Shown here: piece after piece, positions 1 through 8,970 of the stretch | How positions within the stretch are numbered: the first letter of the stretch is position 1 | How the letters are laid out: every line of letters starts with the position of its first letter | Assembly (NCBI RefSeq): GCF_009296025.1 | Contig: NZ_CP045178.1 | Span: 2,728,001 to 2,792,000, forward strand | DNA: 64,000 nucleotides | Reading direction: 5' to 3' | Origin: Streptomyces tsukubensis | GTDB taxonomy: Bacteria > Actinomycetota > Actinomycetes > Streptomycetales > Streptomycetaceae | Notes under the pieces: generated by a model | The model's input: only the letters and a program-made list of their open reading frames with translations | Databases searched by the model: none | What the model was told of the DNA's origin: nothing | Made by a program: the position numbers and the translations under genes

Positions 1-437
1 AGGTCGCTCGTGGCCCGGCCGACGACCTGCCCCGTGGACAGTTCGTCCTGCCTGCGCCCGTCGAGCCGGGTGATCGTCCTGTACATCTCGGTGCGCAGGT
101 CGTACTGGACGTCGAGCGCGAGGCGCCCGCCGTAGAAGCGCCTGACGTAGGCCGTGATGTAGACGAGGACGGCCGCGCCGACAAGGGCGCCGGCCCAGGT
201 GCCCATGGAGCGGCTGCCGTCCCCGATCACGTCATCGATGATGATCTTCGTGATGAGGGGGACGAGGGCCATGACGGCCATGCCGACGAGCGAGGCGCCG
301 AGCGAGAGGATCACATCGCGGCGGTAGCGCCAGGCGTATCCGGCGAGCCGCCTCGCCCACCCCTTTTCGAGGGCGCCGACCGCGTCTTCCGCGCCGGTCG
401 CCCCGCCTGTGTGATCCCGTGTCCGCCGTGCCGCCAC
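1..437 (-). CDS. ABC transporter membrane domain, N-terminal part (runs off left edge)
   Basis: Translating the minus strand from a GTG at 437 gives a basic N-terminal tail of about 35 residues, then transmembrane segments and a stretch reading LDVQYDLRTEMY and STGQVVGRATSDL. This is the first cytoplasmic-loop signature of the ABC exporter type-1 membrane domain (MsbA/LmrA-like half transporters, often fused to an ATPase). A GGAGG lies 5 bases before the GTG, which fixes the start. Only about 145 residues are inside the window, so the nucleotide-binding domain and the substrate cannot be seen. The gene is transcribed away from its right-hand neighbour. Confidence 0.85.
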   Translation of the reverse strand, partial: MAARRTRDHTGGATGAEDAVGALEKGWARRLAGYAWRYRRDVILSLGASLVGMAVMALVPLITKIIIDDVIGDGSRSMGTWAGALVGAAVLVYITAYVRRFYGGRLALDVQYDLRTEMYRTITRLDGRRQDELSTGQVVGRATSD

Positions 438-746
438 ATGTGCCTCCAGCCGTTCCGTGTCGCCGCAGGCACCAACACGGCTTCATACGGATTTCATCCC
501 ACTGTCACAAAAGCGGGCAGGGCGTACGGACGTACAGGGGCGCGCGACGGGGCGTACCGGAGCGCGGGCGACCGGACGTACGGGGCTGTGGACGGCAGGG
601 GTCGCGGAGGTCGGGACGGCCAGGGAGGCCAGGGAGGTCGACTGAACGGCGGCCCCGTAGTGGGGCCGGGCGGGTGGCGCCGGTCGGGCGGTCCCGGCCG
701 GCGGCCGTCGGCGCGCCCTTGGCGGGGCGTCCGCCCGCCCCGCCGC
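438..746. other. Intergenic region, no gene seen
   Basis: This 309-base gap lies between the ABC exporter start and the end of the TPP-enzyme gene. It must hold the exporter promoter. It contains loosely repeated cgtac/acgg words but no open frame with coding character and a ribosome binding site, and no clear hairpin. Confidence 0.5.
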
Positions 747-2432
747 TCACCCCAGATGGGTGGGGGCGAACATCCGCAGGTGCGCGGGGAGGACGACGAC
801 CGAGGGGCCGGGCTCAGCCAGGGCCTTCGTCAGGTCGTCCTTGAGCGACTCCGGCGTCGAGCGGATCGCGGTGACACCGAAGGACTCGGCGAGCGCGACG
901 AAGTCGGGGCGCGTCAGCTCCGTCCCCGTGGCCTCGCCGAAGGTGTCCTTCATGTACTCGCGCAGGATGCCGTAGCCGCCGTCGTCGACGATGAGCCAGG
1001 TCACCGGCAGGCCGTACTGGGCCGCCGTGGCCAGTTCGGCCAGCGAGTACATCGCACCCCCGTCGCCCGATACGGCCAGCACGGGCCCCGTCGGGTCGGC
1101 GACCGCCGCACCCAGGGCGGCGGGGAAGGCGTAGCCGAGGCCACCCGCGCCCTGGGCCGAGTGCATGGTGCCAGGACGGCGGGCGTCGAAGGCCGACCAC
1201 GCCCAGTACGCCAGGATCGTCATGTCCCAGAAGCTCGGCGCCGTGTCGGGCAGGGCGGCCCGTACGGAGGCCAGGAGTTCCTGCTCAAGGTTGAGGTGCT
1301 GACTGTCGACGCGTTCGCGGACCAGGTCCAGTACGCGCCGTACGCGCTCGGGGGCCTTCGGGTCCTCGCGTTCCGGAACCGTTTCGAGCAGCGCTGTCAG
1401 GGCGAGGCGGGCATCCGCGTGGATGCCGAGCGCCGGGTGGTTGGACTCCAGCTTGCCCGCGTCCGCCTCGATCTGGATGATCCGGCCGCGCGGGGCGAAG
1501 GTGTGGTAGTTCGAGGAGAGTTCACCGAGGCCGCTGCCGACGACGAGCAGGACGTCCGCGTCCTCAAGGAAGTCGGTGGTGTGCCGGTCCTCGATCCAGG
1601 ACTGGAGCGAGAGCGGGTGTTCCCAGGGGAACGCGCCCTTGCCGCCGAAGGTGGTGACCACGGGGAGGTCCAGCCGCTCCGCGAGGGCACGCAGTTTGCC
1701 GGCCGCGTCGGCTCGTACGACACCGCCGCCCGCGATGACGGCGGGGCGCTCGGCCTCGGCGAGAAGGTGGGCGGCGACTGCCGTCAGCTCGGGGCGCGGG
1801 ACCAGGTCGTGCGGGTCGGCGTCCATGGCGGTGACGACCGGCAGGACCGTCTCGGCCAGCAGGACGTCCTCGGGGATCTCGACCCAGACGGGGCCGTGCG
1901 GCGCCGTCAGCGCGGACTCCCAGGCCGCCGCGATGGCGGAGGGGATCTGCGAGGCCGTACGGACCGGGTGGGTGGACTTCACGACCCCGCGGAAGGACGC
2001 CTCCTGGTCGCGCAGCTCGTGCAGATAGCCGTGGCGTCCGCCGCCGAGCCCCGCGGCGGGGACCTGGCTGCCGATGGCGAGGACCGGCGAGCTGCCCGCG
2101 GCGGCCTCCTGGAGAGCGGCGAGCGAGGTCAGCGCGCCCGGCCCGGTGGAGAGCAGCAGCGGGGCCGCCTCGCCGGTGATCCGGCCGTAGGCGTCGGCGG
2201 CGAAGCCCGCGTTGTTCTCCACCCGCAGCCCCACGTAGGTGAGGTCGGAGCGGCGGAGCGCGTCGAACATGCCGAGCGCGTGCTGCCCCGGCAGTCCGAA
2301 GACGGTGGTCGAGCCGAGCCCGCGCAGCGTCTCGACCACCAGGTCGCCGCCGGTGCGCCCCGGCGGCGGGGAGAGTGCTTCCGCCGTCTGCGCGGCCGTG
2401 GGCCGCAGCTCCAGGTCGTGGTCGTGCGTCAC
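747..2432 (-). CDS. Thiamine pyrophosphate-dependent enzyme (acetolactate synthase/benzoylformate decarboxylase superfamily)
   Basis: The product is a 561-residue three-domain TPP enzyme. The N-terminal PYR domain carries the cofactor-activating Glu in the context RVENNAGFAADAYGR. A central domain (GGGVVRADAAGKL onwards) resembles the Rossmann-like TPP_enzyme_M domain. The C-terminal PP domain has GDGGAMYSLAEL and then DDGGYG, the Mg-TPP motif with DDG where acetolactate synthases usually have NN. GTG 2432 is chosen because homology starts just after it; an AAAGGA lies about 12 bases upstream. An in-frame upstream extension exists but is low complexity. The gene follows an agmatinase-like gene and a symporter in the same direction, so it probably acts in catabolism of a guanidino or related nitrogen compound. 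The substrate cannot be named from sequence, and anabolic acetolactate synthase is unlikely in this context. Confidence 0.85.
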   Translation of the reverse strand: MTHDHDLELRPTAAQTAEALSPPPGRTGGDLVVETLRGLGSTTVFGLPGQHALGMFDALRRSDLTYVGLRVENNAGFAADAYGRITGEAAPLLLSTGPGALTSLAALQEAAAGSSPVLAIGSQVPAAGLGGGRHGYLHELRDQEASFRGVVKSTHPVRTASQIPSAIAAAWESALTAPHGPVWVEIPEDVLLAETVLPVVTAMDADPHDLVPRPELTAVAAHLLAEAERPAVIAGGGVVRADAAGKLRALAERLDLPVVTTFGGKGAFPWEHPLSLQSWIEDRHTTDFLEDADVLLVVGSGLGELSSNYHTFAPRGRIIQIEADAGKLESNHPALGIHADARLALTALLETVPEREDPKAPERVRRVLDLVRERVDSQHLNLEQELLASVRAALPDTAPSFWDMTILAYWAWSAFDARRPGTMHSAQGAGGLGYAFPAALGAAVADPTGPVLAVSGDGGAMYSLAELATAAQYGLPVTWLIVDDGGYGILREYMKDTFGEATGTELTRPDFVALAESFGVTAIRSTPESLKDDLTKALAEPGPSVVVLPAHLRMFAPTHLG

Positions 2433-2506
2433 GTGGTTTCGGTGTCCTTTCTCTGGTGCTTGTGCTGAGTGTGATGCCTGTGGCGGATGTGGTGCTTGCC
2501 TCACCA

Positions 2507-2588
2507 GTGGCTTGTCTTTGGTCCCTGGCTTGCCCTTGGTACGTGGCTTGCCCTTGGTGCGTGGCTTGCCCTTGGTGCGTGGCTTGCC
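2507..2588. repeat. 18-bp tandem repeat, about 4.5 copies
   Basis: Copies of GTGGCTTGCCCTTGGTGC start at 2507, 2525, 2543, 2561 and 2579. The middle copies are identical, the first two have drifted and the last is partial. The array lies between the agmatinase-like gene and the TPP-enzyme gene. Confidence 0.9.
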
Positions 2589-2626
2589 TGCCGTGCTCGG
2601 GCCGGGCGGGCCGGGTGCTCCGGTGG

Positions 2627-3670
2627 CTACCTGCCCGGGGTCGGCGTCCGGCCGTCGGCCCCCTTGGTGTCCGCGATCTGGCGGGTCATGACGGTGGTCA
2701 GTTCGTACGCCGTGTGGGAGGCGGCCACGGAGGTGATCTCCGCGTGGTCGTAGGCGGGCGCCACCTCCACCAGGTCCGCGGAGACCAGGTGGCAGGAGGC
2801 TAGTCCGCGCACGATCTCCAGTAGCTCACGGGAGGTGAGCCCGCCCGCCTCGGGGGTGCCCGTGCCCGGCGCGTGCGCGGGGTCGAGTACGTCGATGTCG
2901 ATCGAGATGTACAGGGGCCGCTCGCCGATGCGCTGCCTGAGCTGGTCGGTGATCTCGTCCACGCCCCGCCGCATCACATCGGCCGACGTGACGATGCCGA
3001 ACCCCATCTTCGCGTCGTCGTCCAGGTCCTTCTTGCCGTAGAGCGGGCCGCGCGTGCCGACGTGGGAGAGGGCCGAGGTGTCGAGGATGCCTTCCTCGAC
3101 CGCCCGCCTGAACGGGGTGCCGTGCGTGTACTCCGCTCCGAAGTAGGTGTCCCAGGTGTCCAGGTGGGCGTCGAAGTGGAGCAGCGCGACCGGGCCGTGC
3201 TTCTTGGCGACGGAGCGCAGCAGCGGCAGGGCGATGGTGTGGTCACCGCCGAGGGTCATCAGCCGGGCGCCGGTGGCCAGGAGCTCGTCGGCGGCGCCCT
3301 CGATCGTCTCGACGGCCTCGTGGATGTCGAAGGGGTTGACGGCGATGTCCCCGGCGTCGGCGACCTGCGCGAGGGCGAAGGGCGACGCGTCCTGTGCCGG
3401 GTTGTAGGGGCGCAGGAGCCGGGAGGCCTCACGGATCGCGTTGCCGCCGAAACGGGCACCCGGCCGGTAGGAGACGCCGGAGTCGAAGGGGACACCGACC
3501 ACGGCCACGTCAGCGGCGCCGACCTCGTCGAGCCTGGGCAGCCGCGCGTAGGTCGCGGGCCCCGCGTAACGGGGCACGCGGGAGGAGTCAACGGGGCCGC
3601 GGGGTGCGCTCTTGCTGCCGGTGCTGCCGGTGCGGCCGGTGCGGCCGGTGCTGCCCGTGTCGCTGGTCAT
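2627..3670 (-). CDS. Agmatinase/ureohydrolase family protein
   Basis: This is a 347-residue arginase/agmatinase-fold manganese hydrolase that splits a guanidino group to urea plus an amine. The metal-ligand motifs are all present: [19 protein letters not shown] and SIDIDVLDP, followed by [12 protein letters not shown], typical of agmatinase and guanidinobutyrase. ATG 3670 is preceded by GGAAGG at 9 bases. The first 20 residues are a TG(S/R) low-complexity tail. Its companions (symporter, TPP enzyme, PucR regulator) suggest uptake and breakdown of an external guanidino compound rather than polyamine synthesis. Agmatine, guanidinobutyrate or another guanidino acid are all possible. Confidence 0.88.
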   Translation of the reverse strand: MTSDTGSTGRTGRTGSTGSKSAPRGPVDSSRVPRYAGPATYARLPRLDEVGAADVAVVGVPFDSGVSYRPGARFGGNAIREASRLLRPYNPAQDASPFALAQVADAGDIAVNPFDIHEAVETIEGAADELLATGARLMTLGGDHTIALPLLRSVAKKHGPVALLHFDAHLDTWDTYFGAEYTHGTPFRRAVEEGILDTSALSHVGTRGPLYGKKDLDDDAKMGFGIVTSADVMRRGVDEITDQLRQRIGERPLYISIDIDVLDPAHAPGTGTPEAGGLTSRELLEIVRGLASCHLVSADLVEVAPAYDHAEITSVAASHTAYELTTVMTRQIADTKGADGRTPTPGR

Positions 3671-3864
3671 GTACTGCTGCCTTCCGTCGTGCGCGCGGGG
3701 CGCTCGTCTTCTTCCACTGTGCATGCCTGTGGCGGGCACTGTGCGTGGACGGTGTGGTGTGGTGTGGCGATGTGTGGTGTGGCGGTGTGCGGGCGGCGGG
3801 GCGGGTGCGGGTAGCGCCGCCCGTATCCGGTGGGCGTCCGTGTCGGCCCGGCGTCCCCGCCCTA

Positions 3865-5409
3865 TCAGCCCGGCGTCCCCGCCGTGTCAGCCGGTGTCCC
3901 CGCCGTGTCAGCCGGCGTCCCCGCCGTGTGCGGTTCCGTGCCGGCCTCGGCGGGCCTGTCCTCGGGGGCGCCGCGCCCCGCGAGCCGTTCGCGCCAGGCG
4001 GCGAGGACGGCGGCGTCGGTGGGGCGGGTGGCGAGGGAGACCACGAGGTAGGCGGCGAGCGAGGCGAGCAGCCCGTAGTAGACGGGTTCGTTGGCGAGGA
4101 TGTCGTACCCGGCCATCAGCCCGATCACGGCGAGGCCACCGACGACGACGGCGGCGAGCGCCCCCTGGACGGTGCCGCGCTTCCACAGCAGCCCGCCGAG
4201 GATCGGTACGAGGAGCCCGCCGACCAGCAGGTTGTACGCCACGGTCAGCGCCTCGACGACGTTGTTGAGGGCGATGGCCACACCGATCACCACCACACCC
4301 ATGATCAGGATGAAGACCCGGTTGCCACGCACCTCATCACCTCCCGCGCCGCCGCCCGCGGGCTCGGGCGCCCGTCCGAACGCGCCCTTCAGCCGGGCCC
4401 AGATGTCGTTGTTGGCGACGGTGGCGCAGGCGATCAGCGCGCCGGACGACGTGGACATCACGGCGGCGAGCGCGGCGGCCAGCACCAGCCCCCTTACGCC
4501 GATGGGGAGTTCGTCCTTGACGATGGTGGCGAAGGCGTCGTCGGGCGTGGGCAGCTTCGGGTACATCACCTTGGCCGCCGTACCGATGACAGCGCCGGCT
4601 ATCGCGTAGAGCAGGCAGTACGTGCCCGCGACGGTGCCGCCGATCCTGGCGACCCGGTCGCCGCGCGCGGTGAACACCCGCTGCCAGATGTCCTGGCCGA
4701 TCAGCATCCCGAACGTGTAGATCAGCACGTACGTGAAGATCGTCTCGCCGCCGACACCCAACGGGTCGAAGTACGAGGTGGGCAGCTCGGCCTTCATCGC
4801 GCTGAAGCCGCCCGCCTTGACGACGGCGATCGGGAGCAGCAGAAGCAGCACGCCGATGGTCTTGACGACGAACTGCACCATGTCGGTGAGGGTGATCGAC
4901 CACATGCCGCCGAGCGTCGAGTAGGCGAGGACGATGGCGCCGCCGAGGATGATCGCCACGGTCCTGTTCATGTCGAAGAGGACGTCGAAGATGGTGGCGT
5001 AGGCGATGGTCGAGGTCACCGCGAGCATCAGCGTGTACGCCCACATCACCACGCCCGAGATGACACCTGCCCTGCCTCCGTAGCGCAGGTCGAGCATCTC
5101 GGAGACGGTGTAGACCTTCAGCCGGGCGATCCTGGCGGAAAAGAAGAGGCTCAGTGCGAGCAGGCCGAGCCCGATGGTGAAGACCATCCAGGCGCCGGAG
5201 AGTCCGTACTGGTAGCCGAGGCCGACCCCGCCGATGGTGGAGGCGCCGCCGAGCACGATCGCGGCCATGGTGCCCGAGTACATCGCGGGGCCGAGTCTGC
5301 GGCCCGCCACGAGGAAGTCACTCTTCGAGCGGGCGCGGCGCATGCCCCACCAGCCCATGGCCAGCATGCCGGCCAGATAGACGACGATCACCGCGTAGTC
5401 GACAGCCAC
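3865..5409 (-). CDS. Sodium:solute symporter (SSS family)
   Basis: The product is a 514-residue integral membrane protein with about 13 hydrophobic segments, the usual length for the SSS family. It carries [15 protein letters not shown] near the start, [16 protein letters not shown] in the first third, and [21 protein letters not shown] in the Na+-site region. GTG 5409 has GGAGG 9 bases upstream. The C-terminus ends in three TAGTPAD-like repeats encoded by a 21-bp DNA repeat (about 3849-3924). The gene is first in a leftward set with the agmatinase-like and TPP-enzyme genes, and is divergent from a PucR-type regulator that probably controls it. It likely imports the nitrogen substrate of the pathway. 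Confidence 0.9.
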   Translation of the reverse strand: MAVDYAVIVVYLAGMLAMGWWGMRRARSKSDFLVAGRRLGPAMYSGTMAAIVLGGASTIGGVGLGYQYGLSGAWMVFTIGLGLLALSLFFSARIARLKVYTVSEMLDLRYGGRAGVISGVVMWAYTLMLAVTSTIAYATIFDVLFDMNRTVAIILGGAIVLAYSTLGGMWSITLTDMVQFVVKTIGVLLLLLPIAVVKAGGFSAMKAELPTSYFDPLGVGGETIFTYVLIYTFGMLIGQDIWQRVFTARGDRVARIGGTVAGTYCLLYAIAGAVIGTAAKVMYPKLPTPDDAFATIVKDELPIGVRGLVLAAALAAVMSTSSGALIACATVANNDIWARLKGAFGRAPEPAGGGAGGDEVRGNRVFILIMGVVVIGVAIALNNVVEALTVAYNLLVGGLLVPILGGLLWKRGTVQGALAAVVVGGLAVIGLMAGYDILANEPVYYGLLASLAAYLVVSLATRPTDAAVLAAWRERLAGRGAPEDRPAEAGTEPHTAGTPADTAGTPADTAGTPG

Positions 5410-5604
5410 GGGTCGGTTCCTCCGCTCACCTCGGGTGTGTCTCGTGCATCTCGCGCGCTTCGCGCATCTCGTGCTGTCGCGCGCGTTCGGCCTTTCGGCC
5501 TTTCGGCCTTTCGGTCCGGGGCCCGGGAACCCGGAAGTGACCCTAGGGGTGTGTGGGGCGGCGCAGAAGTGTACGTTTCCTCCATCCAGCGGCCACGGGA
5601 CAGG
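5410..5604. promoter_or_regulatory. Divergent promoter region, symporter / PucR regulator
   Basis: These 195 bases separate two divergent starts and must hold both promoters. The region contains three direct copies of cctttcgg (about 5489-5512) and a GC-rich cgcgcgcttcgcgc stretch. I do not see a clear palindromic operator. Confidence 0.5.
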
Positions 5605-7293
5605 ATGGTTCGTACACAGATGAGCGAGACAGAGTCCTCCGTGAGCGGCAGGGAAGCGCCCGTACGCGACAGGGCAGCGCCCGTACGCGACAGGGCAGCG
5701 CCCGTACGCGACGGGGAAGCGCCCGTACGCGATCAGGAGGCGGCGTCCACGCGTGATGCGGAAACCTCTTCCGCGCCGAGTCCGGCCGCGCCTGGTCCGG
5801 CCACGCCTGGTCCGGCCGCGCCGTTCGGCCCCGCCGCACCCCCTGTACCGCTGGCGGCGCTCCTCGCCCGCGACGACCTCGGGCTGCGTCAGGTGGCGGG
5901 CGAGCGCGCGTCACCCGCGCCCGTGCAGTGGGTGCACACCTCCGAGATGGCCGACCCTTACCCGTATCTGCTCGGCGGTGAACTGCTGCTGACGGCGGGC
6001 GTGCACGTCACGCCCGCCATGGCCGACGACAGCTCGCTCGACGGCTCGCTCGACGGATACGTCGCCAGGATCGTCGCGGCGGGCGGTGCCGCGCTCGGCT
6101 TCGGGGTGGCACCGGTGCACGACACCGTGCCGCGCGCGCTGGTCGAGGCCTGCGACCGTCATGGGCTGCCCCTTGTCGAGGTGCCGCCCCGCACTCCGTT
6201 CAGCGCCGTGGCCCGCGCGGTGTGGCGGCTGATGGCAGAGGCCAGGCACGCGGAACTGCGACGGATCACCGAGGCCCAGCAGAGCCTGGCGACGGCGGCG
6301 GCCCGGCCCGGTCCCGTACCGGCCGTACTGCGCAGACTCGCCGCGCAGACCGGCGGCTGGACGACCCTGCGCGCACCGGACGGCGCGGTGCTCCACGAGG
6401 CGGGGAGTGCCCCGTCCTCGGGCGCCCGAGCCGCCCTCGCCGACCTGTCGGGGATCGTGCGCGGCGGCCCCTCCTCGGCCACGGACACGGTGGAGGGGAC
6501 ACGGCTTGCGGCGTACGCCGTGACGGGGTCGGACGGCCTCGTACTCGGTGTCGCCGTCGCCGGCCCGCGCGGGGAGCCCGGTGACCACGGGAGCCACGGG
6601 AGCCACGGGAGCCACGGGAGCCACGGGAGCCACGGTGATCATGCCATCGCGGGGATCGCCGTCGTTCTGCTGTCCCTGCTCACGGCCGAGCGTCAGGGCG
6701 CGGCGGAGGAGGCGCGTTCCGCCGCGCTCGTACGGCTGCTGCTGGGCGCGGAGCCCGCCGAGGCGGCGCCCTTGCTCGGCCCCGGCCCTTGGCGGGTGGT
6801 CCACGCGTACGGCGAGGGGCCGCCTCCCACACTGGGCACCCCGCTGGTCGACGCGGCCCCCGGCCTCACCCGCTATGTGCTGCCCTCCGCGCAGGAGGTG
6901 GCGCCGCAACCGGGCTGGACGCTCGGGGTCAGCGCGCCGGCCACCCCGGAGGAACTGCCCACCGCCGACACCCAGGCGGCGAGGGCGGCGCGGCGGGCAC
7001 GGGCCGCGGGCACCCCCATGGCCTTGCACCGCCCTGCGGGACTCGCCGCGCTGGTGGACCCGGAGGAAGCGGCGGCCCACGCCAGGACCCTGCTCGCGCC
7101 GCTCCACGGCCCGCTGCCGGAGACGCTCCGCACCTGGCTCTCCCTGCACGGAAACTGGGACCGCACGGCGACGGCCCTCACGGTCCACCGCAACACAGTG
7201 CGCCAACGCGTCGCCCGCTGCGCCGAACTCCTCGACGCGGACCTGCACGACCCTGACGTACGGATGGAGCTGTGGTTCGCGCTCGGGAGGTGA
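5605..7293 (+). CDS. PucR-family transcriptional regulator
   Basis: The product is about 562 residues. An N-terminal PucR-like domain begins near PLAALLARDDLGLRQVAGE and has WVHTSEMADPYPYLLGGELLLTAG split across its first strand and helix. The C-terminal HTH_30 region reads LHGNWDRTATALTVHRNT followed by VRQRV, the typical PucR recognition helix. The open frame extends far upstream, but homology begins after an Ala/Pro-rich tail. ATG 5605 and ATG 5620 are both possible starts. The first 50 residues contain four copies of an APVRD(R/G) heptapeptide (21-bp DNA repeat, 5656-5739). A GSH tripeptide repeat (five 9-bp copies, 6591-6635) interrupts the middle. PucR regulators respond to purines, amino acids or polyamines and usually control the adjacent catabolic genes. 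Confidence 0.88.
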   Translation: MVRTQMSETESSVSGREAPVRDRAAPVRDRAAPVRDGEAPVRDQEAASTRDAETSSAPSPAAPGPATPGPAAPFGPAAPPVPLAALLARDDLGLRQVAGERASPAPVQWVHTSEMADPYPYLLGGELLLTAGVHVTPAMADDSSLDGSLDGYVARIVAAGGAALGFGVAPVHDTVPRALVEACDRHGLPLVEVPPRTPFSAVARAVWRLMAEARHAELRRITEAQQSLATAAARPGPVPAVLRRLAAQTGGWTTLRAPDGAVLHEAGSAPSSGARAALADLSGIVRGGPSSATDTVEGTRLAAYAVTGSDGLVLGVAVAGPRGEPGDHGSHGSHGSHGSHGSHGDHAIAGIAVVLLSLLTAERQGAAEEARSAALVRLLLGAEPAEAAPLLGPGPWRVVHAYGEGPPPTLGTPLVDAAPGLTRYVLPSAQEVAPQPGWTLGVSAPATPEELPTADTQAARAARRARAAGTPMALHRPAGLAALVDPEEAAAHARTLLAPLHGPLPETLRTWLSLHGNWDRTATALTVHRNTVRQRVARCAELLDADLHDPDVRMELWFALGR

Positions 7294-7713
7294 GGTGGGG
7301 TGAGGTGGGGTGAGCCGGGTGTGCGCTCGGCTTCGGCCACCCCGGCGGCGACCGCCCCCGGCGCCGGGGTGGCCGGGCCGCGTCACCGGAACGGTGTGTC
7401 GCGCCAGGTGTGGCCTGCGGTGAAGTGGAGGAGTTCCCGGCTGCGGGTGGTGTCGAAGAGCGTGCCGTGGCCGTCGGCTCCGTCCACAGGGCCGGTGATG
7501 CCGGCCGCCGGGTGGTGGGCGGCGAGCAGTTCCCTGGTCGGTTCGAAGGCCATGCTGTCGGGTGCGGCGACGTTGACGACATGGGCGCCGGTGAGGTCGG
7601 CGGTGAGCGCGGCCAGTACTGAGGCTGCGGCGTCCTCGGTGTGCAGCCAGGCCCACAGTTCGTGCCGGTTGCCGCCCGGGTCGGCGTGCACTTCGTCCAG
7701 CCGCTTCCTGAGG

Positions 7714-7871
7714 GGTCCTTGCAATATGGGAGTCCGATCAGGCCGCGGGGGCTGGTGCCGTGCATCGCAAGGCGCCGGAGAGCCCTCGTAGCGGAGCTAC
7801 TAGGGCTTTTCGGCAACGCCGCGAGGTGCGGTGCCGGCCCCCGCGGCCCGGGCGCCCATATTGCAAGGACC
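7714..7871. mobile_element. 158-bp MITE-like element, perfect 17-bp terminal inverted repeats, 7-bp target duplication
   Basis: The left end 7714-7730 (GGTCCTTGCAATATGGG) is the exact reverse complement of the right end 7855-7871. The element is flanked on both sides by CCTGAGG (7707-7713 and 7872-7878). It encodes no transposase and has internal GC-rich inverted repeats (agccctcgtagcgg / ctactagggctt region, and gccggcccccgcggcccgg). Excising 165 bp restores the epimerase reading frame exactly. This is the structure of a non-autonomous, transposase-dependent element. The mobilising IS is not in the window. Confidence 0.9.
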
Positions 7872-8234
7872 CCTGAGGCGCTCGCCCGCGCCGACAAAGG
7901 GGAAACGCAGCATCACGGTGGCCGTTCCGTAGCGCCGGGTGGTGAAGGCGGCCATCTGCTCGGCCATCACCTTGGAGAGGCCGTACGAGTCGACGGTGAG
8001 GTCCGGGTGCTCCTCGTCCACCGGTACGTAGGCGGGCGAGAGTTCACGATCGGCCCAGGACAGTCCCACGGCCGAGGTGCTCGACGCACCGACGACACGG
8101 GGTACTCCACGCCGCCCCGCCTCTTGGAGGACCGCGTAGGCGGACATGCCGTTGGCGCGCAGCGTCTCGTGGTCGGAGACGATGCCGGGGTTGGGATGGG
8201 CGGCCAGATGGACGACTGCGGCGAGGCGGCCTCG

Positions 8235-8342
8235 GTCGCCACGGTCACCCAGGGCAGCCCTACCGCCCCGGTCGCCACGGTCACCCAGGGCAGCCCTACC
8301 GCCCCGGTCGCCACGGTCACCCAGGGCACCCCCGCCGCCCCG
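8235..8342. repeat. 36-bp tandem repeat, three copies, inside the epimerase pseudogene
   Basis: Copies begin at 8235, 8271 and 8307 and are nearly identical. On the coding (minus) strand they encode GDRGDRGGRAAL, a 12-residue unit. Further degenerate gaccgcgg-like repeats continue to about 8400. Confidence 0.9.
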
Positions 8343-8970
8343 GTCGCCCCGGTTACCTCGGTTACCTCGGTCGCTCCGTTTATCGCCGTCGCCCCCGCCG
8401 TCGCCGCCGCCGCGCCCGTCAGCGGGAAAAGCTTCAGCCGCGGCGGCTTCCGCGAGGTCGAAACAGGCGGCGACGGCCGCGGGGTCGGCGAGGTCACCGG
8501 CGAAGTGCGCGACGGCGCGGCGCCCCTGACGCTCCACGCGGTCAGCGCCGATCACCGTGAAACCCGCGTCGGCCAGGACATCCACCACCGCACTGCCGAT
8601 ACGTCCCGCGGAACCGGTCACCAGCACGGCCCGCGGGCCACCTGGCCTCTCCTCGTCCTTCATCGCTCGCACCCTTCTGTGCGGGGGTGGTGGTTTCCGG
8701 AATTCCGGTATCGCGATTTCGGTATTCCGGTTCGATACTCCGGGGCCGGTGATTCCTGGAGGGGGTGATGGACCGGTATCGCGTGCACCGGACGACACAG
8801 GACTGTCCACAGCACCGCCGTCCAAACCGGTCAGGGGCGCCACGGCGACGCCTTGGGCGCGCCGGCTCGCCGGTCCATGCCTCCCCGTGCCCGTCTCACC
8901 TGTCGTAACTCCCCACACACTCTCCGATGCGGACCCGGCGGGGCTCCGCCCCTCACGGCACAATGGGCCC

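Larger units (their letters stand above)
7383..8663 (-). pseudogene. NAD-dependent epimerase/dehydratase, disrupted by a MITE-like insertion
   Basis: The N-terminal half (ATG 8663, preceded by AGAAGGG) has the Rossmann motif TGSAGRIGSAVVDVLADAG and continues through VVHLAAHPNPG and the catalytic YGLSK. It ends at GERLR, where a 158-bp element with a stop at 7800-7802 interrupts it. The C-terminal half (about 7707 to 7383) resumes with RKRLDEVHADPGG and ends at HTWRDTPFR. Removing the element and one copy of its 7-bp duplication restores a continuous frame. The parent resembles uronate dehydrogenase-like SDRs. A 36-bp tandem array (8235-8342) also inserts about 50 Gly/Arg/Asp-rich residues just before the VVHLAA strand, so the protein was already unusual before the insertion. 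A truncated protein may be made, but activity is unlikely. Confidence 0.88.

Noticed and set aside
411..2468. Plus-strand open frame of 685 codons opposite the TPP-enzyme gene
   Set aside because: It is an antisense shadow of a high-GC gene: Arg/Gly-rich, no domain, and the minus strand has clear TPP-enzyme motifs.
3394..5604. The upstream two thirds of a 1299-codon plus-strand frame ending in the PucR gene
   Set aside because: It runs antisense to the agmatinase and symporter genes and has no conserved sequence. PucR homology starts only after about 5700.
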